Shown here: one piece after another, positions 1-12,212 of the stretch
Layout of the letters: every line of letters starts with the position of its first letter
How positions within the stretch are numbered: position 1 is the first letter of the stretch
Assembly (NCBI GenBank): GCA_020002185.1
Contig: CM034537.1
Location: 6,390,465-6,454,464 of the forward strand
Direction: 5' to 3'
DNA: 64,000 bases
Source: Paraescarpia echinospica
Lineage: Eukaryota; Annelida; Polychaeta; Sabellida; Siboglinidae
Position numbers and translations under genes: made by a program
The notes under the pieces: model-generated
What the model was told of the DNA's origin: nothing
The model's database searches: none
Seen by the model: only the letters and a program-made list of their open reading frames with translations

Positions 1-64
1 CAATTTGTAGGCAAAGGTTTTTTTGCCAAATTACAAAATAAATTTTTGAATTATGATATGTGGA

Positions 65-360
65 GCATAGCGGTGCAATGACTAGAGCATCTGACTCACA
101 ATCAAGAGAACACGGTTTCAAATCCTGTGCTGCCATTTCGAACCTTGAGCAAGTTCAGTCACTCTATGTTGCTGCAGTTCACTCAGCTGTATGAATGAGT
201 ACCTAGCTCTTGACATTGGTGTACGAATAGTCTTTATGTATTAATTGCCGTGTAGCTGAACGCTTCTCAGAGAAGTCAAGATGGTGTTCGATTGAACAGG
301 TTTGCCAGAGAGTAAAGTGTAAAGGGCGTTGAGCAGTCCTAAGGACTATATAAAAACTTA
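65..360 (+). repeat. tRNA-derived SINE with Deu/V-type core
   Basis: The 5' part looks like a tRNA: an A-box-like stretch (TAGCGGTGCAATGACTAGAG) is followed about 35 nt later by a B-box-like GGTTTCAAATCC at about 114-125. Behind it come TTGAGCAAG and then CAGCTGTATGAATGAGTACC at about 185-205. That combination is the signature of the conserved central domain of Deu/V-type SINEs in many deuterostomes and molluscs. The 3' end near 350-360 is not sharply defined. SINEs are non-coding and are copied by LINE machinery after RNA polymerase III transcription. The assignment to this superfamily is from recalled consensus features, not an alignment. Confidence 0.7.
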
Positions 361-2085
361 CCTTTTTACATACTTTAACACTATAAAATTATTACAAAGC
401 ACGGGCAAGGATTTTTCACAGAAGATGTCACAACTTTTGCATGGACTGCAACCATTAGCATTTGTTGTATTCAAATAAACTGTGTCAATGAAAACTTCAA
501 TATGTTATTTGTTTATGCACCAAATTTAAGTTCTATAACTTCATTATTATGAAGTTTACTGGCTTCTATGAAAGCCCTCTAACCACCTAATGGTAGGTCG
601 ACATGTGCGCTGTATGAACCGCCACATCGCACATACCTGAAATGTGACTCGCTGTGATTTTTGTAGTGCCACAAAATTGGTCAATGTGTTGCTCAAGAAT
701 GTGGCATCTCGCCAAATCTCATCACCTATAGACACAGTAATTTTGAACTAAGGCTGGGAAAGCTACTTGACCAATCGGTGAGAGTCTCCAATACATGTTA
801 CATTTCAGAACCACCAATTCAGGAGATTTATACGTAAATCGGAGGTTCTAAAAAACGGGCATTTATATGTAAATCAGGGGTCTCAGAAAACCGGACTTTT
901 ATACATAAATTGCAGGGCTTATTATGTAAATCTGAGTAAAATATTATAAAAAAGAATATTTTACATTCCATAGACATTAACAATCACGTTTTAATAAAAT
1001 GCAAAGATGTGATTGATAATAACAAAGTTGAGTTTATAACCTTAAAATTCAAAATCAATCAACATAGCATGAATTTGTCTATGTATTTTGAACATTATAT
1101 TCTTTCAGCACATCAGACAGTTGGCCAACTGCGTTGCAGAGGTCTACTCTGTTGTTGTAACCTCTCTTCTTGAACAACTTATCAACATTTTAACAATTCT
1201 GATGATTTCCACATCATGTTCACAAACGAAGATATGTATGTATATGCAGAATTATGAAAATATGCTAACGTGGAAACAATGGAAATATGCAAACAACTTT
1301 TATACAGGCAATAAACACATTTCGTGAAAATCAAATTTTTGTGTTTTATTATATAATTATATTCATACATTCCAGTGTAAATTCAAAGTTTAACACCTTA
1401 TATCACAGCCAATACTTCTCTAAAACGTAAAAGCTTTTGGTTTTATGTAAAGTGGTACTTTCAAACCTACAGTTTGACCCCCGTTGACTTTGACCTTCAA
1501 AATTACCTTGAAATTCAAAATTGAGGGTGGCATCCGCCCTAGACTTTTTCCACATCGTATGAGTGATGTTTCACTATCAAGAAACAATGCAGTTAAAAAA
1601 ATGTGTGGGCTTTTCAATGTTTGGCTTTATCAAGAACTGGCTACACGTCATCTGCACTAGCTATATAATAAAATGGGTTAATGGGCCAATGTCATAACAA
1701 GTGTACAATTGATAAAAATTGTGTCGTTTGTTTCTTACACCAAGAATTATTAAGTCAGGCTTACAAAAATATCACTACAGATTGGTCTTACCAAGAGCTT
1801 TCAGGATGCCCATATTTATAATTTTTTAAATAAAAAAATGGCATAAGGAGTGAAAAACAGCCAAAATTGCATGTCCAATTGACATTTCTAATTTTGGAAA
1901 TGCTACCATAAAAAATAAATGCTGCATTTTTTATGTATAGTACAAATGAGGTATGTTTTGGGAGATACAAAATCATGGTTAAAAAATGACAGTGTATTTT
2001 CTATAATGACCACTTTTTGCATGTCCAGCATTGGTTTAGATTGGTCCACTACATTAATTTATTATTGTTATTGCAGGGTATTTCA
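361..2085. other. unassigned AT-rich DNA with a small palindromic triplet repeat
   Basis: No convincing gene. All ORFs are short and shift frame. At about 823-920 a unit of about 37 bp is repeated three times, and each unit contains a short palindrome of the form TTTATAYRTAAAT followed by a G-rich stretch. Positions 1420-1620 hold a slightly GC-richer stretch that I do not recognise. Confidence 0.4.
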
Positions 2086-3945
2086 AGATTTTAACAAGAT
2101 TTAACAAGATTGCCACCCAGAGAATTAACTCTAGATGGCAGGTGGACAAGGAAGCCTTTTGGTTTATTGAGAGCCAACCCTTTTTTATTTACGTGTATCC
2201 CACCCTTCTGAGGTGTGTAAATTTTATTTTTAAACATATTCACATTACTAGCACCCACACAATCAGCAGATAATCTGTTCCATTCATTTACAGTCCTTTG
2301 TGAAAATGAAAACTTTCTTATATCTAATCTACACTGCTCCTTTAATAATGTAACTTCATGTCCTCTAGTCCTTCTATCTTTCTTAAATGAGAAAAAAATA
2401 TTTCTATCAATATTTTCATAACCATTCAATATTTTAATTTTTTTATCTGATCTCTTCTCAATCTCCTGGTCTCTCGTGTGGTTAAATCACATTCTTTTAG
2501 GTGTATTTCACAACTAAAGATCCCTCAGTTTTTGTATCATTTTAGTCGCTCACCTCTGTACTCTTTCTAGCATATCTATGTCCTTCTTGAGATATGGCCT
2601 CCACGCTTGTATACAATATTCTAAATGAGGCCTCACTATTGCTTTGTACAGCAGTATTATTAATTATTTTCCTAATATATGCTTTATTTCGCCTAATTAA
2701 TCCAAATATTTGATTTCCCTTTGAAGCTGCAATTCCGCACTGCTCTGAAAACTTCATATCAACACTGATGGTTAACCCCAAGTCATTTTCTTTTACAGTT
2801 TACACAGTAGTACTTAGTACAGTACCCCCCCATTGTATATTGTACATCTTCGTTCCCATATCCTGTATGGAGGCATTTACATTTCGCAAAATTGAACAAC
2901 ATCTGCCATTTTTCAGACCATTTGATCAACCTGTCAAGATCATCTTGTAAGTGCTGTTTAACTCCATCACGTTTAATTCTTCTAAACACTTTTGTATCAT
3001 CCGCACAAATTTCAACACCATGCTTGTTATATCATCATCCAAATCGTTGATATATATATATTAAGAATAATATAGGTCCCAGTACTGACCCCTGTGGTAC
3101 CACACCCAATATTGATTTCCAGTTTGAAGCCTTCCCATCAACTACTACCCGTTGTCTTCTGTCGCTCAGCCATTTTTTTATCCAGTTAATTAAAAAAATG
3201 TCCTATGCCATGGGCCTTTAGTTTAAGCAGTAATCTTTGATGTGGCACTTTGTCTAAAGTTTCTAAAAATCTAAGTAGATGATATCTACTGTTGATCCCT
3301 CGTCTACCCATTTAGTGACATCTTCAAAAAACATAACATATTTGTTAAGCATGACCTCGCTTTTAGAAACTCACGTCAAGATGGGTTTATCAAGTGTTTA
3401 ACAAGAAAATCCACCATGTGATCTTTAATTAGACTTTCTAATAATTTGCAAATCACCGATGTTAAATTCATTGGTCTGTAGTTCTCCGACTTGTTTCTCG
3501 AACCATTTTTAAATAACAGTATAATGTTGGCTTGTTTCCATTGTAAAGAAACTACTCCCTCTTCTAACGACAAGTTGAAAACTGTTGCAAGCTGTATGGT
3601 AATTTGTTCTACAATTTCCAATAGTAGTTTGGGCGGAATTCCATCCACTCGAGGTGATTTATTATCCTTCATAGCCCTTATTTTCTTAGCTACCATTTCC
3701 GGGGGTTACAATTAACTGTCCTAAATAGTCCTATTCCACTCCCTTGAAATTAGCCTCTGGTACTGGCAATGAACTAATATCTTCCCTGGTAAACACCAAA
3801 CTAAAATACTCATTCAGGTCTTCTGCCATTAAGTAATAATGATATCTGATATTATATTTCCAGCATTATCTTATAGAGAACCATCCTTATCCTGAACTTT
3901 TGACATGTATTCTTTTCTTACAAAGTTAATGAAGGAATCCTGAAA
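2086..3945 (-). mobile_element. CR1-like LINE, 3' half, decayed
   Basis: On the minus strand this reads as the reverse-transcriptase half and 3' end of the same CR1-like LINE found at 49.6-59.5 kb. Visible pieces include a thumb/fingers stretch with SENYRPMNLTSVICKLLE (around 3430-3490), the catalytic ADDT of the palm near 2995-3005, a DRLIKWSEKW stretch and a C-terminal NEWNRLSAD motif near 2270. Stops and frameshifts separate them, so it is dead. The 3' end near 2086-2115 is a short tandem tail built from ATCTTGTTAA, typical of the microsatellite tails of CR1 elements. That tail gives the empty site used to date the Kolobok insertion at 59458. The 5' end fades near 3945. Confidence 0.85.
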
Positions 3946-4052
3946 TCCTGTTTCCTATTCCAAATCATGCATGAATGTAAGGTGCTGCGACATAGCTCAA
4001 ATAACTAATCACTTTTTCTGTGGAAACCACAGAGGCGTAACATGTGACTTAA

Positions 4053-5150
4053 AGGAAATAAAAACAAGGCATTAGCTAAAATCCGTTTTCCACGTGTACA
4101 CAAAGTTTAACATTGTATGTCACATTCGAGAACATAAAAAAATACAGAAAAATACAATTGTAGCATGAATTCAATTTAAAACCCGTCTGTGTAGCGCTAC
4201 CTGCGGAAAATAAAAATCTAATGAGCTAGGCGATCACGTGGTATCTTAACGTCACATATGACTCACACCCACAGCAGGCCGACCCTTTCTATGCATTCAG
4301 AGCATGTTTACATGGAGAGTTTTGGGGTCGAAACGAGTGTCAGAATGAATTATTATGCAATATTCCGATGTAATACAAACACTAGTCATCATAGAGGAAC
4401 AAGCAGTTATCTTACGGTTCCATATGAATTCAATTTTATTCAAAACAATGATTGCGAATGAGCCTACATGTCAACTAGGTATCGCCGAGCTTGGGCTCGT
4501 TTTCAGAATAATTATATCGAATGCAACCAACAGGAGATAATGTACACCAATATACATACATAGCAAACATATATCGTATCCAGCTACAGAAAGTAACATG
4601 TCTAATCTATAATATCACTAGAATATCGATGTATGAAGTGCATCATGTTTGCTATGTATGTTTATTGGTGTAGATTATCTCCGGCGGGTTGCAATCGATG
4701 ATTATTCTGAAAACGAGCCGAAGCTCACCGAAACCTGGTCGGCTTGTAGGCCCTTTCGCATTCATTGTTTTGAATAATATTGGATTCATGTGGAACTGTA
4801 AGATAACTGCTCGTTCTTCTATGATGACTAGTGTTTGTATTACATCGGAATATCGCACAATAACTCATTCTGACGTTCATTTCGACCCAAAAGTTATGCT
4901 TGTAAACATGCTCTGAATGCATGGAAAGGGTCAGCCTGGTGCGAGTATTTGTCATCTGTGACGTCCCGATACCATGTGATCGCCTAGCTCATTAAATTTC
5001 TTTTTTACATGGGAATCGCTACACAGACAAATTTAAAACCGAATTTATGCTACAAATGTATTTTTTAATGTTCTCAAATGTTACATACAATGTTAAACTT
5101 TGTGTACACACGGAAAACAGATTTTAGCTAATGCCTTGTTTTTATTCCCT
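4053..5150. mobile_element. foldback TTAA element (copy 1)
   Basis: Two inverted arms of roughly 500-580 bp (about 4053-4640 and 4648-5150) meet almost without a spacer, so a single strand could fold into one long hairpin. The ends are AGGAAATAAAAACAAGGC on the left and the reverse complement of AGGGAATAAAAACAAGGC on the right. TTAA directly abuts both ends (4049-4052 and 5151-5154), as expected for a TTAA target duplication. There is no transposase; ORFs in the arms mirror each other on the two strands and are not genes. It is presumably moved in trans by a TTAA-specific transposase. A second copy is at 27782 and a third, altered copy at 12004. Confidence 0.85.
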
Positions 5151-5154
5151 TTAA

Positions 5155-5879
5155 CAATCCTTCCTATGGCTACAGCAGCCTACACCATTCAGTGAACCAG
5201 TAATTATACTGGTTAACTTATGTAACTATGCATACCAATCTTGGCAAGACAAAAGAACAGTGTCCAAATAAATGTATAATCTGATATCACTAGAATATCG
5301 ATGTATGACGGAGGAGTTGTACAATTTATCATAACAACTTAAATCATTCAGCGAATTTCTGTCGGTCATGCTAGCTCAGTTGGTAAAGGCGTTGGTTCCT
5401 TGGCATTTGTTTTGCAATCGGGCAACGCCGGTTCAATCCCGACACCAAACCATTGATTTTCTTTACACTTTTTTGTTGATGTTTTCACAAAGTAATATAA
5501 ACCAAATCATTATGATGCACTGTTTGTAAATATTTTTGTAGTAATTATTTATTCGCCACAAAAATTAAACTATGGTAATTCTATATAACGATGTTTCTAA
5601 ATTTTATTTATCCAGACAGATCACCATTTCTTTTCATATATATATAATTACAATATATTACTGTACAATATATATATATACAATTAATTAATTATATATC
5701 CATTACATTATATTTGTTTGGATAAATAAAATTTAGAAACATCGTTATATAATTTCCATATTACAATTTTTGTGGCGAATAAATAATTACTACAAAAATT
5801 TAAGACATATTTACAAACAGGGCACCATAGTATAACAATGATTTGGTTTATATTACTTCGTGAAAACATTAAAAAAAAA
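5155..5879. mobile_element. central part of a larger foldback element with tRNA-like segment
   Basis: Starts CAATCCTTCCTATGGC right after the TTAA that ends the previous foldback copy; the same start follows a TTAA at 12004. It carries one tRNA-like block (5361-5446) and then a large inverted repeat with arms about 5480-5617 and 5721-5868 around an AT-only centre of TA repeats near 5620-5720. The distal arm is cut off by the A-run into which an H-family copy inserted at 5880. The matching second tRNA-like block and outer arm seen in the copies at 12004 and 27782 are missing here. Confidence 0.7.
5361..5446 (+). repeat. tRNA-like block in foldback element
   Basis: Contains an A-box-like TAGCTCAGTTGGTAAAGG and a B-box-like GGTTCAATCCC and ends GACACCA. 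The middle pairs GGCGTTG with CAACGCC across about 28 nt, which does not match a normal anticodon arm, and the 5' and 3' ends do not form an acceptor stem. I read it as a tRNA-derived segment carried by the transposon, not a working tRNA gene. Confidence 0.6.
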
Positions 5880-7948
5880 TGGGCGAAGTGGCCCTGAAGT
5901 CCTTACTAATACGTCTATATGTGACCCCTGACCATATGAGTGATAAATCGGAAAAATTGTAACATTGTTTTCTTACATTCTTGTAAAGGTTGGGTAGGGT
6001 GCTTTACATGGTTTCAAAAATTATGACTACTACAAAAATTTGTGAAGTTATGGAGCATTGAACCTGGTAGTGGTAAAAAAATGAAAATGAAGAAAACAGC
6101 TGTTGAAGTTTACCATTATAAATGCAAATGGACCGCATGGAAATATTACATGCATGACATTCAAATGTGGCACACAGTGTGTATGTTATGTTGCAATGAT
6201 ACACTGGAAGTACAAATGTGCTGCTACAAAGACTTATCAAGTTATGCCAGATTATGTCTTTATGTGTAAAACTAAGAGGACAGGTTATTTGAGAGCAAAA
6301 GGTAGACACACTGTTTGACACATTTTAAAACCTACAGGCAACTGTCCAGTTTAACAGGAGACTATGAAACAATAGCAGGCACTACCACATGAAATGTCTA
6401 TGAAAAATTAGAGAAAAAGTTACTGAACATTTTTTGAAAAAAAACAGCCCCACAGAACTAATTATAGTTATTGTTAAGATGTTTAACCTAGTTCTATTAC
6501 CTGACATTGTGCCAACAGATTGGTGTATTGGGATCATTAAGCCTATATAATTATTATATAAACATAGCAGCAGACACTGGGACAGTGTGACTGCTGCCTG
6601 GCTAATTGGATGCAATGGTGCTTTGAAGTTAGTTCTTCTACCAACTATCCTTTTAACACAAGCCTATAGGTTTAGTAGCTGCCAGCACACTACTGAGCCT
6701 AAACTACCATGCAGGTGTGAAAAACGTCCTGATGTATTTGAACTTGAGCCACTAATTAACTGTCCACCAAGCAGCAGCAGAACAGTTTATAATAATAATA
6801 ATCCACAAGTTAACTGGCAGTGATCTTCCTTTTATCATTCATGTGATGTTTATTGTGAGCAGGACGGACAAATGGTGATCATATGTAGACAGGTACAGAA
6901 AGAAACTAAAATTTTCTATAAAAAGAACCACATACCTAAACAAAGCGAATGTAATAGGTGAAGAACAGGCAGTGTTCAGATAGGGGTATTGGTTGAATTG
7001 TATTTGTCTTGACACAAAAGGCTTTATTGTGCCTTAACTATGTCAACTTTTCTAATGGTTGACATTTGGTTGTTTCAGGTGTCAACTATATTGTGAATCT
7101 GTAATTATTAGTCTATATTGATACAATTGATTTACACAGTACCATGTCTACACAAGGCTTGGCAAGCATAAACAGAACAGTAGAATGCATTTGATATAAA
7201 TAAAGTATAGGATATTTCACTCTATAGTTGTCCAGAATATTAATTTTCTGTTTGTCACCTACAGGTTTCTACAGACAATACATCTTTAACCAATATACAC
7301 CACAGTCACACCATTTTATAATAATTAAATGAACATCAAAATAAACACAACTTGCAATTATAGAAAATCAATAGTTTTGAAGATACAGTTTAAAAGTGTT
7401 AGGCAACTGTTCAATCTAACAGGGGTCAAGTGTGTCTACTCTGCCTGGGTGCTGTGACCAATTAAAGATTAGTCAAGGTCTCAATGGACTGGGCTGTAGA
7501 GATTAGTCACAGCTGTTGATTTTGTGGAACAATACACATGTAATGTTGGGGGTGGTCTCAAGGGCCCTTCTCAAAACCACATCACTAGATAATGTAAACC
7601 TTTTGCACTTTGGGGGCCCCTTAGAATGATTCAATCAAATACAGCTTTCTTGTATATAGTGGCAGCACCCTAAGATACATCTATGCAAAATTTGAAAAAA
7701 AGTTGCTGAACAGTTTTTGAACAAATAGGCCAAATGTTACATTTTTACCAGTTTTGGGGTCCTTGGAGGCCCTAGGGAGCCCTTAAAATGATTCAATCAA
7801 ATACAGATTTCTCGTGCATAGTAGCAGTGCCCTAAGATATGTCTATGCAAAATAAGAGAAAAAGTTGCTGAACGGTTTCTGAGATACGGCAGTTAACGGC
7901 AGACGCAGAGTGATGGCAATAGTCCCTTGGACCTTCGGCCAAAGGACT
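5880..7948 (+). mobile_element. H-family repeat, copy H1 (full length)
   Basis: Begins TGGGCGAAGTGGCCCTGAAG, with a GGGCC...GGCCC hairpin immediately followed by the palindrome AGTCC-TTT-GGACT, and ends CTTCGGCCAAAGGACT followed by AAAAA. AGTCCTTTGG near the 5' end is the reverse complement of the 3' CCAAAGGACT, so the element has subterminal inverted repeats. The interior holds no intact ORF. It is made of modules shared with the other copies, including one starting TTAGAATGATTCAATCAAAT. The 3' end is followed head-to-tail by the start of the next copy (7954). Confidence 0.75.
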
Positions 7949-7953
7949 AAAAA

Positions 7954-8147
7954 TGGGCCAAGTGGCCCTGAAGTCCTTTGGACTAATACGTCTATATGTG
8001 ACCCCGGCTGACCAAATGAGTGATAAGTCAGAAAAATTGTAACATTGTTTTCTTACATCCTTGTAAAGGTTTGGTAGGGTGCTTTACATGGTTTCAAAAA
8101 TTATATGACTGCTACAAAAATTGGCGAAGTTATGGAGCACTGACCAT
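7954..8147 (+). mobile_element. H-family repeat, copy H2, 5' segment
   Basis: The first 194 bp of a second H copy, starting after a shared AAAAA. It stops abruptly at the left end of an LTR (8148). The H sequence resumes at 10721 with a piece that in complete copies lies several hundred bases further in. Either the LTR element inserted with loss of flanking H sequence, or the H copy acquired the LTR fragment. Confidence 0.7.
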
Positions 8148-9699
8148 TGTCACAAAGTGGTTTGTATAGAATTTAATCAGGCTTTAGAACAGTGGTTTTG
8201 TATACAAAGTATGGTTGATGGGATGGTGCTGCCATCTCTGGTATGTATTGTCGCGGAGGTATACGCTGGTGCCCTCTGGCGATTAAGGTGTAACGTTTTA
8301 ACTGTCGACGAGTCAGATTTAATTTATTTAATTTGTAGCGTACACCACTAATTCTACAGTTAGGTATATCAAATTTGGTACCTGTAGAAATTATTTAACA
8401 TGACTGGTAATATGATGACCTGTCAAACTACTTATGTTGTGGTTATAAGTAGATTATATTATGAACTTATAAAAGTTGTTTACAGAAGTGTGGGTGTGAA
8501 AAACACTAGGGTCACACCTAGCTTATGAATAGAGTGCGTGTTTTATTAAAATTATGGATTAATTCTTGAGAGTTGGAATGTACGATGAATATTGTGGTAT
8601 CCGGCTCGATACAGGGAATCCAGTGATATTAATTATGTAAGTAATTCACGTAAGTTAAAGATTGAATGAGCACTTATATAGTATACGTTTAGCTCGCAAA
8701 ATCTATTTTAAATTCAGCAAGTTGAATGGATTGCTTCGAAGTGTGAATGGTTTCGGGAGCCAGTTTTTGAAGCGACTTTAATTTGTATTAAGTGTTGTAA
8801 TTGGTCAGACTAACTTCCGGTCGTCAAGCTATATAAGGGCCAGACAGCCATTCGTGGTCAGACGAACATTTGAGCATAAGAAAGTGTTGCACTCTCGTCT
8901 CCAGGAATTGGCCTGAAACGTGTGTCCGCCCAACGCCTGTAGTAAATACTTCTACGATTTCAACAGTACTGATTAGTTGTGAGACGCTGCACTTCTCACG
9001 CGTTGAAGAAGACTGAGCGATAACCGACTGCAGTTCCGTTTTGACGTGATCTTCAAAATAAATCGAATGCAAGGCCACCACCGTGTCGTCTGATAGCTGT
9101 CGTAACACAGACTCCGTGACAGACCTTCTAGACATCGCTGATGTCGTGACATCGTTTCCGTGTTGTCGCCTGGTGATTCACGTGGGATCGACAAGGCAAC
9201 TCTACCGTCTACTTGATCGCCCGAGTCGCCTGCTTTCATCTACGTGAATTCGTTCGCCGAACGCCGAGCGACTTTCGACTTCGTCCTGACATCTCGCCGA
9301 ACGCGAGCGATGCGAACGTTGACATTCACACATCACGAGACATTCATTGGTTATAGTTCATAGACTTTACAACAGTGTATACCCGTCTTCATGTAAGTGA
9401 CCAGCTGTTTAAATTGTCTCCCATGTAATTTCATATTTGGATGCATACTCGTCGAGTACAATGTATGGTGTTATAAATATAATGTCATAGCAGAGTAACA
9501 GTTGGCCAACTATCACTGAACCGCTTTTGTTTATTGTTGATGTATTAAATGGGAATGCCAGTTGGCTTCTTGTACATACATATCTGATGTCACGTTATGT
9601 CTCTCGTTCACTCCGAATCCTAGTGCACCTGAACCTATAACTTGCTATGTCAAATCGGGTACTGCCAATTTATTAATACTTACACTCGATTTTGTGACA
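8148..9699 (+). repeat. long terminal repeat of an LTR retrotransposon (5' LTR)
   Basis: A 1552-bp stretch that starts TGTCACAAA and ends TTTGTGACA, the TG...CA inverted termini of an LTR. It is followed two bases later by a perfect tRNA-Pro primer-binding site, which fixes its 3' edge. Much of it, especially 8800-9330, is richer in GC and CpG than its surroundings. Minus-strand ORFs inside the LTR are not supported as genes. I see no matching 3' LTR in the window, so the element is truncated. Confidence 0.8.
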
Positions 9700-9701
9700 A
9701 C

Positions 9702-9719
9702 TGGGGGCTCGTCCGGGAT
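9702..9719 (+). other. primer-binding site for tRNA-Pro
   Basis: TGGGGGCTCGTCCGGGAT is exactly complementary to the 3' end of tRNA-Pro, the primer used by many gypsy-type and gammaretrovirus-like elements. It lies two bases after the LTR terminus, the usual spacing. Confidence 0.85.
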
Positions 9720-10595
9720 TTTGAGTTGGGCGGTAACTTTTGGTGCACAGGATTCGCTGAACAAGAGCATTACGTTTCCCCATTACCGTATAACATGTTT
9801 GAGATATTAGTTTAGAGGCAAGGCATTGCTAAACTAAGAAACTAGGTTCTCCTCGAACTTTGTCTTTTAAGGAAGGAAACTAAATGCCATTAACTATCAG
9901 TTACTTTATCGAGAAGTTATTTACCTAGGGTACGAACCATTACTTAATGGGTTAAATGAAGTAAGGGGTTCACGAGTAACAACGATTGACAGTAAGATAG
10001 ACTGAATACGATGACGATCATTATTGCAGCTATTAGTTATCGTTTGTAAAGCATACAGTTTATGTATGCGCTAGCGGTCCCAGAGTTAGTCCAGTAGTTG
10101 ACTAGTGTACGGTCCCTAGCCGAGGTACGTTGGTTAGAGAAGGTCCCCCGTCGGCCTTATGCAGTGGATATTTCCTTGCAGCCAGCATAGTAGGATAGAT
10201 GCATCACTAGGAAGTCTTGTTAGATCCTAGTATTCGGTCCCGTGTTGACCCAGTTTATGCATGGTTAGAGAAGGTCCCCCGTCGGTCTTATGCACTGGAT
10301 ATTTCCTTGCAGCCAGCATAGTAGGAAAGATGCATCACTAGGAAGTCTTGTTAGATCCTAGTATTTGGTCCCGTGTTGACCCAGTTTATGTGTGGTTAAA
10401 GAAGGTCCCCCGTCGGCCTTATGCAGTGAGTATTTTCGTGCAGCCCGCATAGTGAAATAGTCGGATATCTAGGAGATCCAGAGTGACCCTAGTTATTTGT
10501 TGTCATAGTTTGACTCGACTATTAGAGGTGGATAGATAAGCCCCTCTAGAGTGTGTCCGCTATATTATCTAGATAGCTAGTAATAGGAATACACT
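9720..10595 (+). repeat. untranslated leader of the LTR element with a tandem repeat
   Basis: Non-coding leader between the primer-binding site and the putative gag start. About 10130-10460 contains a roughly 130-bp unit repeated about 2.5 times; each unit begins near GGTTAGAGAAGGTCCCCCGT (10130, 10260, 10391). The function is unknown; packaging or ribosome-entry roles would be speculation. Confidence 0.6.
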
Positions 10596-10720
10596 ATGGA
10601 ATTTCATCAACTTATGGAGATAGGCGAGAAGTTGAAATTGGAAGGAGCTGAGCTCTTAGAGTTTGTTCGCCATGAACAGGAGCAACAGCAGGCTAAGGAG
10701 AAAGCCGCTATAGAGCGTGA
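10596..10720 (+). pseudogene. gag start of the LTR retrotransposon, truncated
   Basis: An ORF opening ATG at 10596 encodes about 41 residues, a short helical leader with a GAELLEFV stretch followed by a charged, Glu/Gln/Lys-rich coiled-coil-like segment. This style is common at the N-terminus of gag polyproteins of invertebrate gypsy-like elements. It is cut at 10720, where H-family sequence begins; in-frame reading runs only a few codons into H sequence. No protease, reverse transcriptase or integrase follows. Family placement is inference. Confidence 0.55.
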
Positions 10721-11999
10721 GGCAACTGTCCAGTTTAACAGGGGTCCAGTGGCTTAATGCTGTCTGTTGACACAAGCTTCTGCCAGTGACCAATTACAGA
10801 TTAGTCACAGTTTCCATCAAACAATAGCAGGCAGAGAATCTTAGCTCCTCAGCTGGGTGTACTACACAACAAGTTATAAATACAGCTACACTGAGGTAGA
10901 CAATTAATTTTAGTTAGCAAATTTAGCATTTTAGGGGACCTTTGGTGCCCTTAGAATGAATCTATCAAATACCGATTTATTGTGTATAGTGGTACTACCA
11001 CATAAAATGTCTATGAAAAATTAAAGAAAAAGTTACTGAATAGTTTTTGAAAAAAAAAAAAATGGATCAGCTGGATGATGATAGACTGTTTGAAATTGAA
11101 GCCTTTGTAAAACTTTTGACTCGACTTCACCGAAGGCGGTGTCCTGCTGTCAGAACTTCGAAGGTGTTACTCACCTAACTTACAAATATATAGGGAGCTA
11201 ATGGAGAGGCCCATCATAATCCATAGCACTACAAAATGAAGTATCTGAAAGTCACACTTCATATACTGAGTGACACATCTCGTACGGTCTCTCTGCACTG
11301 TCGCAATGTCCAAAAGTTTCCTATCACAACCCTCGTGTACAATATACCAAAGCTATATATTTCCAACACCACAACATATGTATTATCATTGGAAAGGTAA
11401 TTGAATAATCTTTCAGATGAATACAACTTGTAGCAGCAGAAAATGAAACATACAAAAGTTACACCGCAAACAATGACATGCATTCTCAAAGTATGATTCA
11501 TTCAAAAATTACTGCCATATAATAGTAGTTTGTCAAAATGTAAACAAACTCAAAGACAGTTGCAGCTTACTGTCCACCAAGCAGTAACAGAGCAGTTTTA
11601 TAATAATCCACAAGTTCAGTGGCAGTGATCTTCCTTTTATCATTCATGTGATGTTTATTGTGAGCAGGGCGGACAAATGGTTATCATACGTAGACAGGTA
11701 CAGAAAGAAACTGAAATTTTCTATAAAAAGAACACGTCTGCCTATCAGTGGCATGTATTTCCTATTGTTGCTGTTTCTGCCGGGCAGAAAGAGTTTCTGC
11801 CCGGCATAAATCAAACAACCCTGTAGGTAATTATTAATCAAATGTTTTTTGGTGAATCATACTTACAGATCATTAAGGGTTATGATGGAAGTAAAATGTT
11901 TACATGTTTACTGTTCACTGAAAAAAACAGCTCCACAGAACTAATTATAGTTATTGTTAAGATGTTTAACCTAGTTCCATTATCTGACATTGTGCCAGA
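10721..11999 (+). mobile_element. H-family repeat, remainder of copy H2 (extended version)
   Basis: Resumes with the H module GGCAACTGTCCAGTTTAACA and continues through modules shared with copies H1 and H10. One of these, about 11070-11840, occurs again at 38150-39070. Several overlapping minus-strand ORFs of 60-80 codons recur in both copies but show no recognisable domain. The H sequence stops at 11999 without the normal 3' hairpin, where a TTAA and foldback sequence begin. Confidence 0.65.
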
Positions 12000-12212
12000 T
12001 TAACAATCCTTCCTATGGCTACAGCAGCCTACACCATTCAGTGAACCAGTAATTATACTGGTTAACTTATGTAACTATTCATACCAATCTTGGCAAGACA
12101 AAAGAACAGTGTCCAAATAAATGTATAATCTTATAATATCACTAGAATATCCATGTATGAAGGAGGAGTTGTACAATTTATTATAACAACTTAAATCAGT
12201 CAGCGAATTTAT

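Noticed and set aside
4258..4955. ORFs on both strands of the foldback arms
   Set aside because: The same peptide appears from both arms in mirror orientation and in every copy with changes and stops; they follow from the palindrome.
5361..5446. Functional tRNA gene (and the four similar blocks)
   Set aside because: A and B boxes are present, but no acceptor stem pairing and no normal anticodon arm can be drawn, and all copies lie inside foldback elements.
8824..9239. Minus-strand ORFs of about 90-100 codons
   Set aside because: They lie inside the LTR on the strand opposite to the element and show no domain; chance frames in GC-richer DNA.
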